The notes: generated by a model not told the origin, from the letters alone. A stretch of 64,000 nucleotides of DNA from JBBSUQ01 sp964389755 (GCA_964389755.1 CAYMEW010000009.1:37371-101370), one strand, 5' to 3'; counted from the first letter of the stretch, positions 1 through 9,097 are shown. Numbers and translations: made by a program.

Positions 1-1026
1 ACGCTGGGAATCATTCTTTATGCCATTCCGATGTATATCGCCGGGTTCATGCAGGGCCTGATGTGGCAGGATTTTAACCCGGACGGAACACTGGTAAATG
101 CAGACTTCCTGAAAACCGTAACGGCGCTGAAACCTTTCTACGTGCTGCGTTCTCTCGGTGGCCTGCTCTTTATTACCGGAACGGTAATGATGTTCTATAA
201 CCTGCTCAAAACAGCGCGTGCCGGTAGCTTCCTGGCCAACGAACCGGCAGAGGCTCCGGTATTGAACGAAGCAATCGTGAAACATAAGGGTGAGTACTGG
301 CATCGCGCGATCGAACGACGTCCGGTCCGTTTTATGATCCTCAGTATTATCGTCGTTGCAATCGGCGGACTGGTAGAGATCGTGCCGACACTGATCGTCA
401 AAAGCAATGTACCGACCATCGCCAGCGTGAAACCGTATACGCCGCTCGAACTGGAAGGACGCGATCTGTATGTGCGCGAAGGCTGTTACAACTGCCATTC
501 ACAGATGGTGCGTCCCCTGCGCTTCGAAACCGCGCGTTACGGCGAATATTCCAAATCCGGTGAATTTGTCTACGATCACCCTTTCCAATGGGGATCAAAA
601 CGCACCGGTCCGGACCTCGCCCGCGAAGGCGGACTGCGTAGTAACTACTGGCATTATCAGCACATGACGCGTCCGAAAGATGTTTCACCCGGATCCATTA
701 TGCCGGCCTATACCTGGCTAAAAGAAGATGACCTCGACCGGACGCTGCTTGCGAAAAAGATCCGGGCCATGCAAAAACTCGGTGTTCCTTACCCGAATGG
801 TTACGACAAACAGGCGGAAGCGGACCTTGAAGTACAGGCACGGGAAATCGCCGCGGATATTTTCGACAACCTGCCCGAAGAAATGCGCCAACAAATGGAT
901 CGAAAGGCGGAGATCGCCAGGTTGAAGCGAAAGGAAGTGGTGGCACTCATCGCTTACCTGCAACGCCTTGGTACGGATATCAAAGCCAAACAACAAACAG
1001 TCAGTACAAACCCCGAAAAACAGTAA
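1..1026 (+). CDS. ccoNO: Fused cbb3-type cytochrome c oxidase subunits I/II (CcoNO), 3' part
   Basis: This is the distal part of a gene that is open from the first base, so its start lies outside the window. The first ~75 codons are the end of CcoN (catalytic haem-copper subunit), with membrane segments near nt 4-66 and 136-207. A linker leads into CcoO: one membrane anchor (about nt 331-399), a c-type haem site C-Y-N-C-H at nt 484-498 and a likely axial Met in a S-I-M-P-A-Y motif (Met codon at 700). CcoO passes electrons from c-type cytochromes to the binuclear centre in CcoN. The CcoN-CcoO fusion is a known Bacteroidota arrangement. It is the first visible gene of a cco operon, with 3 nt to ccoQ. 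Confidence 0.95.
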   Translation, partial: TLGIILYAIPMYIAGFMQGLMWQDFNPDGTLVNADFLKTVTALKPFYVLRSLGGLLFITGTVMMFYNLLKTARAGSFLANEPAEAPVLNEAIVKHKGEYWHRAIERRPVRFMILSIIVVAIGGLVEIVPTLIVKSNVPTIASVKPYTPLELEGRDLYVREGCYNCHSQMVRPLRFETARYGEYSKSGEFVYDHPFQWGSKRTGPDLAREGGLRSNYWHYQHMTRPKDVSPGSIMPAYTWLKEDDLDRTLLAKKIRAMQKLGVPYPNGYDKQAEADLEVQAREIAADIFDNLPEEMRQQMDRKAEIARLKRKEVVALIAYLQRLGTDIKAKQQTVSTNPEKQ

Positions 1027-1029
1027 GCC

Positions 1030-1242
1030 ATGTTGCGATTTATCAAACATAACCTGACAGGTATCCATGGAGTGGAGATCTTCCCGATGCTGTCTTTACT
1101 CATATTCGTTCTGTTCTTCATCATTGTGCTTATGCGCGTCATTCGGATGAATAGATCAGAAGTGAACGAACTAAGTGCTATTCCCCTGCAGGACGAAAGC
1201 CTGAACGAAGCGATTCTTACACCAGAAAACAAAAAAGCATGA
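1030..1242 (+). CDS. ccoQ: CcoQ-like small subunit of cbb3 oxidase
   Basis: A 70-residue protein with one hydrophobic segment at about residues 18-37, followed by a basic then polar cytoplasmic tail. Size, topology and position between ccoO and ccoP match CcoQ (FixQ), a single-span subunit that stabilises the cbb3 complex. The sequence itself is poorly conserved, so the call rests mainly on context. Its stop overlaps the ccoP start (ATGA, 1239-1242), which suggests translational coupling. Confidence 0.8.
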   Translation: MLRFIKHNLTGIHGVEIFPMLSLLIFVLFFIIVLMRVIRMNRSEVNELSAIPLQDESLNEAILTPENKKA

Positions 1243-2663
1243 AAAAGTACGGAATTCTTACACTGCTCGCTTTTCTGTTCATAAAGCCACTTTGGGCGCA
1301 GGACGGAGAAAAGCTTTTCCAGGCAAAGTGCAATACCTGTCACATGGTCGACAAAAACTCGACAGGACCACTGCTAAAGGGTGTAAAACAAAAATGGGAA
1401 GATGCCGGAGAAGGTGAACTGCTTTACGACTGGGTTCATAATTCCAAAACGCTGATCCTTTCCGGGAAAAGTAAAATGGCTGCCGCGATCCGGGATTACA
1501 GTCCTACGGAAATGCCGGCACAGAATGTGTCCAATGAAGAGATCGATGCGATCCTGTCCTATATTGACAGTTATGCTCCTGAAACTGGTCCGCCGCCTGG
1601 CGAAGTGATCGTTGATCCGGTGCTATCGAAACCGGATTATGAGCAAAACCTGAACCTGTTCTATGCCTTACTGGTTGCCACGGTTGTACTGCTGTTCGCA
1701 ATTATCCTGATCTCCAGATCCATTACCACGTTGGTGCGGTCTGATTATTTTCGGGAGAAGCTGGAAGAACAAAGTAAAGACCGTCTGGGCTTAAAAGCGA
1801 TCATCACGATCATTACCCTTGGGAGTTTACTGTTCGCTAATCCCGCCCGTGCTTTAACCTTCGTACGTGCCGGTGAAACCAGTGAAAAAACGCCCTGGCT
1901 ACTCGTTGAAGCAGTGGATATTTACGTCCTCATCCTGGTGAACATGATTTTGCTCGGAGTTCTGGTGTACCTGCGCCGTTTATTCAACGGGTTTATGCGC
2001 ATGGCAGTTCCTCCGAAAGAAAAACCGGTTGAGAAACCGGCCGGTGAAACTTTCCGCAAGATCGGCGCCATTTTGACGGACGTTGTGCCGGTGGAAGAAG
2101 AAGAAAAGATCCTGATGGATCACGAATACGACGGAATTCATGAACTGGATAATAACTTGCCGCCCTGGTGGGTATGGGGATTCTATATTTCCATTGCATT
2201 TGCGGTCGTATATCTCTTTAATTATCACGTATTGAAAACATCGGACCTGCAACTGGAGGCTTACAACCGGGATATGAAGCAGGCACAGCATGACATCGAT
2301 GCGTATCTCGCGGAAATGGCCATGAACGTGGATGAAACAAACGCCACGGTATTAACGGAGGGTTCCGACATCAGTGCCGGCAAAAGCCTTTTCCAAAATA
2401 ACTGCATTGCCTGTCACAATCCGAATGGGGAGGGAAATATCGGGCCGAACCTGACAGACGATTACTGGATTTACGGACCGGACGTCAAAGATCTGTTCAA
2501 AACGATTAAAAAAGGAACGTCAAACGGAATGCCCGAACACGCATCCAAACTAAATCCGGTTCAGATCCAGCAGGTGGCCTCTTTTGTGCTCTCATTGCCT
2601 TTCAAAGAAGGAAAGGAGCCGCAGGGTACCCGTTATGAAGAAAATAGGAATACAGTCGATTAA
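1239..2663 (+). CDS. ccoP: cbb3 oxidase subunit III (CcoP), with an additional N-terminal cytochrome c domain
   Basis: 474 residues. A signal peptide (about 1-21, ending in W-A-Q) precedes a cytochrome c domain with haem motif C31-N-T-C-H35. Membrane segments near residues 141-160, 188-205 and 225-245 follow. The usual CcoP N-terminal region comes next, with N-N-L-P-P-W-W and a membrane segment near 310-330, then a second cytochrome c domain with C389-I-A-C-H393. Classical CcoP begins at the N-N-L-P-P-W-W region, so the first ~200 residues are an N-terminal extension with its own haem and membrane spans. CcoP delivers electrons to CcoO. Fused forms like this are known in Bacteroidota. The start is fixed by the ATGA overlap with ccoQ. 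Confidence 0.92.
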   Translation: MKKYGILTLLAFLFIKPLWAQDGEKLFQAKCNTCHMVDKNSTGPLLKGVKQKWEDAGEGELLYDWVHNSKTLILSGKSKMAAAIRDYSPTEMPAQNVSNEEIDAILSYIDSYAPETGPPPGEVIVDPVLSKPDYEQNLNLFYALLVATVVLLFAIILISRSITTLVRSDYFREKLEEQSKDRLGLKAIITIITLGSLLFANPARALTFVRAGETSEKTPWLLVEAVDIYVLILVNMILLGVLVYLRRLFNGFMRMAVPPKEKPVEKPAGETFRKIGAILTDVVPVEEEEKILMDHEYDGIHELDNNLPPWWVWGFYISIAFAVVYLFNYHVLKTSDLQLEAYNRDMKQAQHDIDAYLAEMAMNVDETNATVLTEGSDISAGKSLFQNNCIACHNPNGEGNIGPNLTDDYWIYGPDVKDLFKTIKKGTSNGMPEHASKLNPVQIQQVASFVLSLPFKEGKEPQGTRYEENRNTVD

Positions 2664-2678
2664 GCCAATATCGAAAAC

Positions 2679-4073
2679 ATGGAAAGCGAGCAGGAATTCA
2701 GAGATCACATTGCCACGGTGAATGAAAAAGGCAAACGCATCTGGGTTTTTCCGAAAAAACCGTCAGGCAGGTATTACACACGCAGAAAATGGCTGAGTTA
2801 TTTTCTGCTCGCTTTCTTGTTTGCCGCACCGCACATTCGTATTGGCGGCGAGCCCATGCTCCTGTTCAATGTACTGCAACGCAAGTTCGTACTCTTCGGG
2901 AAAGTGTTCTGGCCGCAGGATATGTACCTGTTTGCGCTCACCCTGATCGTCGGAATTGTGTTTGTTATCCTTTTTACAATCATATACGGACGCCTTTTCT
3001 GTGGCTGGGTGTGCCCGCAAACGATCTTTATGGAAATGGTTTTCCGCCGTATCGAATACTGGATAGACGGAGATCGCGCTTACCAGCAAAAACTCGCAGC
3101 AATGCCCTGGACGCGCGAAAAAATCCTCAAGCGCGTTGCCAAACATACCCTTTTCTGGCTCCTTTCTTTCCTGATTGCAAATACCTTCCTGGCGTATATT
3201 GTCGGCGCCGACGAACTCTGGAAGATCCAAACGGACCCGGTTGGGGCGCACCTCGGAGGATTCGTTGCAATCATCGTATTCACAAGCATTTTTTACTTTG
3301 TATTCGCATTCATGCGCGAGCAGGTCTGCACGACGATCTGTCCTTACGGACGCCTGCAGGGTGTGCTGCTCGATGCCAATTCAATGGTGATTGCATACGA
3401 TCACAAGCGGGGTGAAAAGCGCGGCAAATTCCGAAAAAATGAAGACCGTGCCGCTGTCGGAAAAGGCGATTGCATCGACTGCCTGCAATGTGTGCACGTG
3501 TGCCCGACCGGAATCGATATTCGCAATGGCACGCAACTCGAATGTGTAAACTGCACGGCTTGCATCGATGCCTGCGACCACATGATGGATGGTGTAGGGC
3601 TTGAGCGCGGACTCATCCGTTTTGTTTCGGAAAACGGTATTCAAAAACGCACGCCCTTCGAGTGGACGCGTCGCGTAAAAGCTTATACGGTCTTATTAGT
3701 TGCTATGCTGGGTGTACTCGTAACACTGCTTGTAACCCGCAGGGACTTTGAGACCACAATCATCAGGCAGCGCGGAACAACCTACCAGATCACCGGGAAG
3801 GGAATGGTCAGCAACATATTTGAGATCGACCTGACCAATAAAACACGGAAAGCGCACATCGTTGACCTGGTTCTTGAAGACGAGTTAGGTACGATCCGTA
3901 CCGTTACCGATACGCTGAAGTTGCCGGCGGAAGGAATTCTGAAAGAACGTTTCATCGTGGAATTACCGATGGGTGCGATCACCGATGGAAAACGCGTACT
4001 CACATTGCGGGTAATGAGTAACGGAAAAGAAATTCAACGGGTCCGGACTAAATTCATCGGGCCATCACTTTAA
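2679..4073 (+). CDS. ccoG: Cytochrome oxidase accessory protein CcoG (FixG/RdxA), polyferredoxin
   Basis: 464 residues with membrane segments near 40-55, 85-105, 160-180, 195-215 and 335-355. Cys motifs of the NapH/CcoG type are visible (C-G-W-V-C-P and C-T-T-I-C-P-Y-G-R). A dicluster ferredoxin region follows at about residues 263-306, with C-I-D-C-L-Q-C-V-H-V-C-P and C-V-N-C-T-A-C-I-D-A-C. The C-terminal ~110 residues form the periplasmic Ig-like FixG domain. CcoG is implicated in Cu(II) reduction during assembly of the cbb3 copper centre. It lies 15 nt after ccoP and 9 nt before ccoH in the same operon. Confidence 0.93.
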   Translation: MESEQEFRDHIATVNEKGKRIWVFPKKPSGRYYTRRKWLSYFLLAFLFAAPHIRIGGEPMLLFNVLQRKFVLFGKVFWPQDMYLFALTLIVGIVFVILFTIIYGRLFCGWVCPQTIFMEMVFRRIEYWIDGDRAYQQKLAAMPWTREKILKRVAKHTLFWLLSFLIANTFLAYIVGADELWKIQTDPVGAHLGGFVAIIVFTSIFYFVFAFMREQVCTTICPYGRLQGVLLDANSMVIAYDHKRGEKRGKFRKNEDRAAVGKGDCIDCLQCVHVCPTGIDIRNGTQLECVNCTACIDACDHMMDGVGLERGLIRFVSENGIQKRTPFEWTRRVKAYTVLLVAMLGVLVTLLVTRRDFETTIIRQRGTTYQITGKGMVSNIFEIDLTNKTRKAHIVDLVLEDELGTIRTVTDTLKLPAEGILKERFIVELPMGAITDGKRVLTLRVMSNGKEIQRVRTKFIGPSL

Positions 4074-4082
4074 AAGAATAGC

Positions 4083-4502
4083 ATGAACTGGGGAAAAGGA
4101 ATAGTGATCGGAATGGGGCTCTTTATGGCCTTCATCGTGATTTTAGTGGTCCGCCTGCTGCAACAGGATGTGGACCTCGAACGGGAAGATTATTACCAGC
4201 GCGAGATTGGCTATCAATCGGATAAGGAAGCGCTGGAGAATGCCGCGGAACTTGATTTTCCGGTCCGGATCGAAAAACAGGCCGGACAATTGCTCATCGA
4301 CCTGGGACAAGAGAAGATTGAACAGGTTTCGGTGGAGTTCAGGCGTCCGAACGACAGTCACGGAGACCTGTTTTTCCGGATGGATACACTGCGCGAACTG
4401 GTGATCCCGCTTGCGAAATTTCAAAAAGGAGTTTACAATGTCGGGATAACCTATGTATATGCGGGTAAAAAGTGCCTGCAACAATCACAGATCTATATTT
4501 GA
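4083..4502 (+). CDS. ccoH: CcoH (FixH) cbb3 oxidase assembly protein
   Basis: 139 residues: an N-terminal membrane segment (about 6-26), then a soluble periplasmic domain of FixH type. FixH/CcoH is needed for assembly and stability of cbb3 oxidase. Position between ccoG and a TauE/SafE-like gene supports the call, as primary sequence conservation in this family is low. The stop TGA (4500-4502) overlaps the next start (TGATG), consistent with coupled translation. Confidence 0.85.
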   Translation: MNWGKGIVIGMGLFMAFIVILVVRLLQQDVDLEREDYYQREIGYQSDKEALENAAELDFPVRIEKQAGQLLIDLGQEKIEQVSVEFRRPNDSHGDLFFRMDTLRELVIPLAKFQKGVYNVGITYVYAGKKCLQQSQIYI

Positions 4503-5251
4503 TGTCATCCTTGTTGTCCACATCTTTTTTACTGGGAATCGGTTCGATGTTTCACTGTGTCGGTATGTGCGGACCGTTGGCCATGACGATTCCCTTCGGA
4601 AAACGCTCGTTCTTTCACCTGTTGAGCGGACTGATACTCTATAATACAGGAAGAATCCTGGTTTATACAGCGTTGGGCCTGATCGTGGGCAGTGCCGGAC
4701 TTTCGCTCGGTTTGTTCGGATTTTTTCAATGGATCAGTATCCTTGCCGGAGTTTTGATGATCCTGTTTGCATGGCGAAAATGGCTTTCGGGAAGTTTTGT
4801 GGGAAAACTGCCCGTGCAGGGAGTTTACCGACTCGTCAGCCGCCTGATGAAAAGTGCAAAGACCTATCCGCGCGTTTTGCGCATTTTTTTAATGGGAGTG
4901 ATCAATGGATTACTTCCCTGTGGAATGGTTTACCTGGCCCTGTTGAATGCTTTTTCGGGCGGAACGGCTGTTTCGGGTGCATTTTCCATGTTGTTCTTCG
5001 GACTGGGAACACTTCCGGTAATGTTCTTCCTTGGCTGGTCAGCAAACCGTTTATCAACCGGAATACGTCGGTTATTCGGGAAAATGCTTCCTTATGCATT
5101 GACAATCATTGGTTTACTGGTAATCCTGCGCGGATTGAATCTGGGCATTCCCTATGTGAGCCCCGCTGTAAAGCAATCTGACACTCAAACACTGGAGAAC
5201 AAAACCGATTTCGAATTCGAATACTGTCATTTACCTGCAAACTACAAGTAA
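4502..5251 (+). CDS. TauE/SafE (UreH-like) family membrane protein of the cco operon
   Basis: About 249 residues with six predicted membrane segments. The two halves carry H-C-V-G-M-C-G-P near the N-terminus and L-L-P-C-G-M-V-Y in the middle, the signature of the UreH-like branch of the TauE/SafE superfamily. Members of this branch sit at the end of cco clusters in Bacteroidota and are thought to move copper or another metal for cbb3 assembly; the substrate is not established. I chose the ATG at 4502, overlapping the ccoH stop, over an in-frame ATG at 4472 that would overlap ccoH by 31 nt. Last gene of the operon; a hairpin follows at 5262-5286. Confidence 0.85.
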   Translation: MSSLLSTSFLLGIGSMFHCVGMCGPLAMTIPFGKRSFFHLLSGLILYNTGRILVYTALGLIVGSAGLSLGLFGFFQWISILAGVLMILFAWRKWLSGSFVGKLPVQGVYRLVSRLMKSAKTYPRVLRIFLMGVINGLLPCGMVYLALLNAFSGGTAVSGAFSMLFFGLGTLPVMFFLGWSANRLSTGIRRLFGKMLPYALTIIGLLVILRGLNLGIPYVSPAVKQSDTQTLENKTDFEFEYCHLPANYK

Positions 5252-5261
5252 AATGGATCAG

Positions 5262-5286
5262 GCCGGTGTATTTCGCATACGCCGGC
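5262..5286. terminator. Hairpin between convergent cco operon and hemH
   Basis: A 10-bp stem (5262-5271 with 5277-5286, one G-U pair on the plus strand) closes a 5-nt loop TTCGC. It lies 10 nt after the stop of the TauE-like gene and 7 nt past the stop of hemH on the other strand, so it could end transcripts from both sides. No long T tract follows on either strand, so this is a candidate only. Confidence 0.5.
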
Positions 5287-5293
5287 GATTCAT

Positions 5294-6319
5294 TTACAAG
5301 CGTTCGCGTATCAGGCTCTCGAGCCCTTGAATGAACAAAGGATGATCGTTACAACTCGGTACGAGTTGAACTTTTTCACCGCCGTGTTCCTCGAAAATTT
5401 CCTGGTATTCGTCCCCGATCTCGATGATCGTTTCCAGGCAGTCGGCCACAAATGCCGGGCTGAATGCAAGGATCTTTTTCTTACCTTCCTTCGCAAGTTG
5501 CGCTACTACTTCGTCGGAAAAGGGCGTGAGCCATTCTTTATCGAGGCGCGACTGGAAACAAACGGTGTAATCTTCTTCGCGGATGCCGAGTTTCGACGCC
5601 AGCAGGCGCGTGGTGGCATAACTGGTTGCTTTGTAACAAAACTTGTTGGAATCGTTGATCTCGGTTTCACAGGGATGATCTTCGCAGAGGTCGTTCCCTT
5701 CATATACTTTGTCCACCTGTCGTCTGGGGAGGCCGTGATAAGAAAACAGGATATGGTCGTAATCGGAAAGTTCGAATTGACGGGCATTGTCGATCAGCGA
5801 ATCGATGTAGCCTTCATTATCCCAGAACTGGCTCACCACGCTAATTTCGGGAATAACCCACCACTTTCGGATGATCTTCAGCGCCTTTTCAATGGCCGAT
5901 CCGCTGGAAGCACTGGCGTACTGTGGAAAAAGCGGAATAATCACGAGTTTGTCGTAACCGGCCTTTTGCATTCTTCCCAGTACACTTTCCATCGACGGAT
6001 TTTGATAGCGCATCGCGAATTCCACAGTTACATTATCTGCGGCCAGCAGTTCCTGCAGTTTATCCCGAACCGTTTGAGTATAGGTGAGCAGGGGAGACGT
6101 GCCGTTTCCATGTTTCCACAACTTTTGATAGATTTTGGAAGATTTGGAAGTCCGGAAGGGAACGATAATACCGTTTACAAGCAGTTTGCGCCCGAGCCAC
6201 GGGATGTCGATCACGCGCGGATCGTTCAGAAATTCACTCAGGTATGTGCGCACGTCCTTTTTCGAAGGGCTGTCCGGTGTACCGAGTTGGATCAATAGAA
6301 CTCCGGTTTTTTGTTTCAT
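5294..6319 (-). CDS. hemH: Ferrochelatase
   Basis: 341 residues, the usual size for bacterial ferrochelatase. It inserts Fe2+ into protoporphyrin IX, the last step of protohaem synthesis. Visible signatures are the N-terminal L-I-Q-L-G-T-P-D-S-P, the metal-site motif F-S-Y-H-G-L-P (catalytic His) and the C-terminal S-P-A-F-V-A-D-C-L-E-T-I with its conserved Glu. No membrane anchor is seen. It faces the cbb3 oxidase operon and is followed upstream, after 5 nt, by the substrate-binding-like gene on the same strand. Confidence 0.96.
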   Translation of the reverse strand: MKQKTGVLLIQLGTPDSPSKKDVRTYLSEFLNDPRVIDIPWLGRKLLVNGIIVPFRTSKSSKIYQKLWKHGNGTSPLLTYTQTVRDKLQELLAADNVTVEFAMRYQNPSMESVLGRMQKAGYDKLVIIPLFPQYASASSGSAIEKALKIIRKWWVIPEISVVSQFWDNEGYIDSLIDNARQFELSDYDHILFSYHGLPRRQVDKVYEGNDLCEDHPCETEINDSNKFCYKATSYATTRLLASKLGIREEDYTVCFQSRLDKEWLTPFSDEVVAQLAKEGKKKILAFSPAFVADCLETIIEIGDEYQEIFEEHGGEKVQLVPSCNDHPLFIQGLESLIRERL

Positions 6320-6324
6320 TTCGT

Positions 6325-7185
6325 TTAGAACAGTTTTTTACGCCAGTCAGCGCTTTCTTCTTCACTTATCAGTCCGAGTTTACGCAGGTAACTCACCGTT
6401 TTTTCAAAGGCCAGCGGGTATTCGATTCCCTTGTAGTTCCACTCCGTTTCGATCAGCCAGTTGGAAACCTGTCCACTGCGTAAGTTATAGCGCCAGGCAA
6501 TGATTTCGGCAATCTCCGGGGTTTCTTTCATTTGCAGTGCGCGCTCACCCACAATCTGGCACATCTGCTGCAACAATTCGGGATATTTGTCCAGGATCTC
6601 CTGGCGAACGGCGATCACGAAACAGGGCCACGGGGTGATTACCTCGTCGATGTAGCGGCATTTTTTTTGTTCCGTAAACGGAAAGGTCGTGTATTTTTCC
6701 CACAAAAAAGCCTGGGCCTGGTCGTTTTCAAGTGCCCAAAGCCCGCCGTATACATCACCGATCACGTTGAACTTCAGTTTGCCGGTATCCCAGCCTTCCT
6801 GGTCCGCCTTGACGTAAGACATCAGGTGTGAACCCGAACCTTCGCGTGAAATGGCAAATGTCTGGTTTTCCAGTTGAGAAACCTGGTGAATATCCGAATG
6901 GTAGGGAACGTGAATTCCCCAGCGGAGCGGGCTCGTTACATAAACATGAATGATCTTTGCATCGAGTCCCTGCAGAATGGCCCGCGTGATTCCTTCGGTG
7001 AGCAAAACGGCTATATCGAGCGAACCGGTGTCCAGCCCGCGGATCATTTGTCCCGTTCCGCCGGTCATATCGCTCCAGTGCAGGTCGAGACCGATCTTTG
7101 AGAATAGACCATCTTCGATGGCAAGTCTCCAGGGCAGGTTAAAATGCTCCGGAACGCCGCCTATTTTAAGTCCAACATTATTCAT
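6325..7185 (-). CDS. NMT1/ThiY-like substrate-binding domain protein without signal peptide
   Basis: About 286 residues resembling periplasmic binding proteins of the NMT1/nitrate-taurine type: I-G-G-V-P-E-H-F-N-L-P near the start, then G-G-T-G-Q-M, D-I-A-V-L-L-T-E-G and an S-R-E-G-S-G-S-H motif. No signal peptide or lipobox is present from either plausible start (ATG 7185, or 7194), so it may act in the cytoplasm rather than as an ABC receptor. No cognate importer genes are adjacent. It overlaps the 3' end of the ABC exporter gene by 8 nt (17 from 7194) and lies 5 nt before hemH, so the three are probably co-transcribed. The ligand cannot be read from sequence. Confidence 0.75.
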   Translation of the reverse strand: MNNVGLKIGGVPEHFNLPWRLAIEDGLFSKIGLDLHWSDMTGGTGQMIRGLDTGSLDIAVLLTEGITRAILQGLDAKIIHVYVTSPLRWGIHVPYHSDIHQVSQLENQTFAISREGSGSHLMSYVKADQEGWDTGKLKFNVIGDVYGGLWALENDQAQAFLWEKYTTFPFTEQKKCRYIDEVITPWPCFVIAVRQEILDKYPELLQQMCQIVGERALQMKETPEIAEIIAWRYNLRSGQVSNWLIETEWNYKGIEYPLAFEKTVSYLRKLGLISEEESADWRKKLF

Positions 7186-8959
7186 TGCGTTCATTTTGTT
7201 CGGAAAACTGCATTTCGAAAAGTCGCCGGTAATACCCGTCTTCCAGTGCAAGGAGTTCCTGGTGTGTTCCGGTTTCCATAATCTCGCCGCTTTCCATCAC
7301 CACGATCTTATCAGCTTTCTGAATGGTTGAAAGTCGGTGCGCGATCACGATGGAGGTACGACCAACGGTCAGTTTATCCGTTGCTTTCTGAATGAGTTCT
7401 TCCGATTCGGTGTCAATACTTGAGGTGGCTTCATCCAGGATCAGGATCTTGGGATCGTAAACGTAAGCCCGAATAAAGGAAAGCAGCTGTCGCTGGCCCA
7501 CCGATAGCACGCCGCCGCGTTCTCCCACGTGATAATCGTAGTCGCCCGGCAGACGCATAATGAATTCATGGGCACCAACGGCCTTTGCGGCTTCGATGAC
7601 CTGTTCGCGGCTGATCTCCGGATCGTTCAGTGTAATGTTATTGAGAATGGTATCCGAAAACAGGAAGACATCCTGCAAAACAATAGCGATGTTACTTCGC
7701 AGATACGCCAGTTGCAGGTCGCGGATATCCGTGTCACCGATGCAAATGCTACCCTGCTGATATTCGTAAAACCGGCCGATGAGGTTTACAATCGAGGATT
7801 TTCCGGCGCCCGTTGCTCCTACAAAGGCTACCGTCTTACCGGCTTCGATCCGCAGGTTGATGTTCTTCAGAACCCATTCTTCATTGTTGTAAGCGAAATA
7901 AACATTCTTAAACTCGATATCACGCTTAAAATCGCAAGTGGTAACGGCACCTTCGTCCTGGATGTGATCGGAAACGTCAAGTGTTTCGAAAACGCGTTCG
8001 GCACGGACGGTTCCCCGTTGCAGGATGTTGAACTTATCAGCCATTTGTCGGATCGGGCGGAAAAGCATGTAGATCCAGAGCGTGAATCCCATGATCTCTC
8101 CGAACATCAGGCGAATGTCCTGGTCGGAGCGACCTTCCACGCGCACCAGCACGTAAACCAGCAAGAGTGCTACGGACAGCGAACTCAGTAGTTCGACTAC
8201 CGGGAAAAAGATCGAGTTGGCCCACACGGCGTTGATATGCGCCTGGCGGTGACCTTTGTTGATCTCGCGAAACTGTTCATATTCCTGTTCCTGCCGGTTG
8301 AAAAGTTGCACGATGTTCATCCCGACGAGGCGTTCCTGTACGAAAGTATTCAATTTGTTCACCTGCAATCGTTCGAGCTGGAAAGACTTTTGCATGGCAC
8401 GTGCGAAAATGCGGGTTGCCACGAGCAGGATCGGGACCGAGATCAGGCACATGAGCGCCAGTTTCCAGTTTACAATGAACATGCCGGCAAGGATGGCAAG
8501 GAGCATGAGCATATCGCCCATCATGGCAAATAAGCCTGCGGAAAATACTTCGGAGATCGCTTCGAGGTCTGAAACCACGCGTGTAACGAGCGACCCGATG
8601 GATGTCTTGTCAAAATAACGCATCCGGAAACTCAAAATATGCGCGAAAAGCTTTTGGCGAATATCCTTAATAATGTCCTGCGCCAGTAAGTTTGAATAAT
8701 ACGCGGAAATAAACTGGAAAACACCCTCCAGGAGCAATAGCCCGATCAGCAGGAGCGACCACATAAATAGCATGTGTCCGTCCGGGCTCTGCATCACGTA
8801 CCTGTCGATCATGATTTTGATGAGAAAAGGACGCGCCGGTCCGATGAAAGCGAGCAGGATCGTTGTCAGCAGAGCGATGGTGAAAACCAGCCTGTAAGGC
8901 TTCGTATAGGATACGAGTCTCCGGAAGATTTTCGTGTTCATTTTCGGTTTTTCCGCCAT
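7178..8959 (-). CDS. ABC exporter, fused membrane and ATPase domains (MsbA/LmrA-like)
   Basis: 593 residues: a six-helix type I exporter membrane domain (about 1-320) followed by the nucleotide-binding domain. Walker A is G-A-T-G-A-G-K-S-S, the signature loop L-S-V-G-Q-R-Q, Walker B I-L-I-L-D-E-A-T and the H-loop A-H-R-L-S-T. Such half-transporters form homodimers that export lipids, drugs or peptides; the substrate cannot be inferred. An exact TAnnTTTG box (8965-8972, minus strand) ends only 5 nt before ATG 8959, so the message would be leaderless, or the real start could be ATG 8941 (M-N-T-K-I-F) with an ~18-nt leader. Confidence 0.9.
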   Translation of the reverse strand: MAEKPKMNTKIFRRLVSYTKPYRLVFTIALLTTILLAFIGPARPFLIKIMIDRYVMQSPDGHMLFMWSLLLIGLLLLEGVFQFISAYYSNLLAQDIIKDIRQKLFAHILSFRMRYFDKTSIGSLVTRVVSDLEAISEVFSAGLFAMMGDMLMLLAILAGMFIVNWKLALMCLISVPILLVATRIFARAMQKSFQLERLQVNKLNTFVQERLVGMNIVQLFNRQEQEYEQFREINKGHRQAHINAVWANSIFFPVVELLSSLSVALLLVYVLVRVEGRSDQDIRLMFGEIMGFTLWIYMLFRPIRQMADKFNILQRGTVRAERVFETLDVSDHIQDEGAVTTCDFKRDIEFKNVYFAYNNEEWVLKNINLRIEAGKTVAFVGATGAGKSSIVNLIGRFYEYQQGSICIGDTDIRDLQLAYLRSNIAIVLQDVFLFSDTILNNITLNDPEISREQVIEAAKAVGAHEFIMRLPGDYDYHVGERGGVLSVGQRQLLSFIRAYVYDPKILILDEATSSIDTESEELIQKATDKLTVGRTSIVIAHRLSTIQKADKIVVMESGEIMETGTHQELLALEDGYYRRLFEMQFSEQNERNE

Positions 8960-8964
8960 GGCTG

Positions 8965-8972
8965 CAAATTTA
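8965..8972 (-). promoter_or_regulatory. -7 box TAAATTTG, ABC exporter gene
   Basis: On the minus strand this reads TAAATTTG, an exact match to the Bacteroidota housekeeping-sigma -7 consensus TAnnTTTG. It ends 5 nt before ATG 8959. No convincing -33 TTG was found at the usual distance. Confidence 0.6.
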
Positions 8973-9097
8973 CGTTAATTTTAAAGTTTCGGCTCGATTT
9001 TGCAGGATCCAAATCCTGTTTTTTTTTGAATTCTTAACCTGCTCTTTCGCCGCACGATCACAAAATTTCACGTAATTTTATGCGAAATAAAACAGGT

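Noticed and set aside
2789..3415. 208-codon plus-strand frame inside ccoG, possible frameshift
   Set aside because: ccoG is intact with all Fe-S motifs in one frame, so there is no sign of a frameshift.
5327..6298. 323-codon open frame antisense to hemH
   Set aside because: It mirrors the codon structure of hemH, which has clear ferrochelatase motifs; the antisense product has no recognisable domain.
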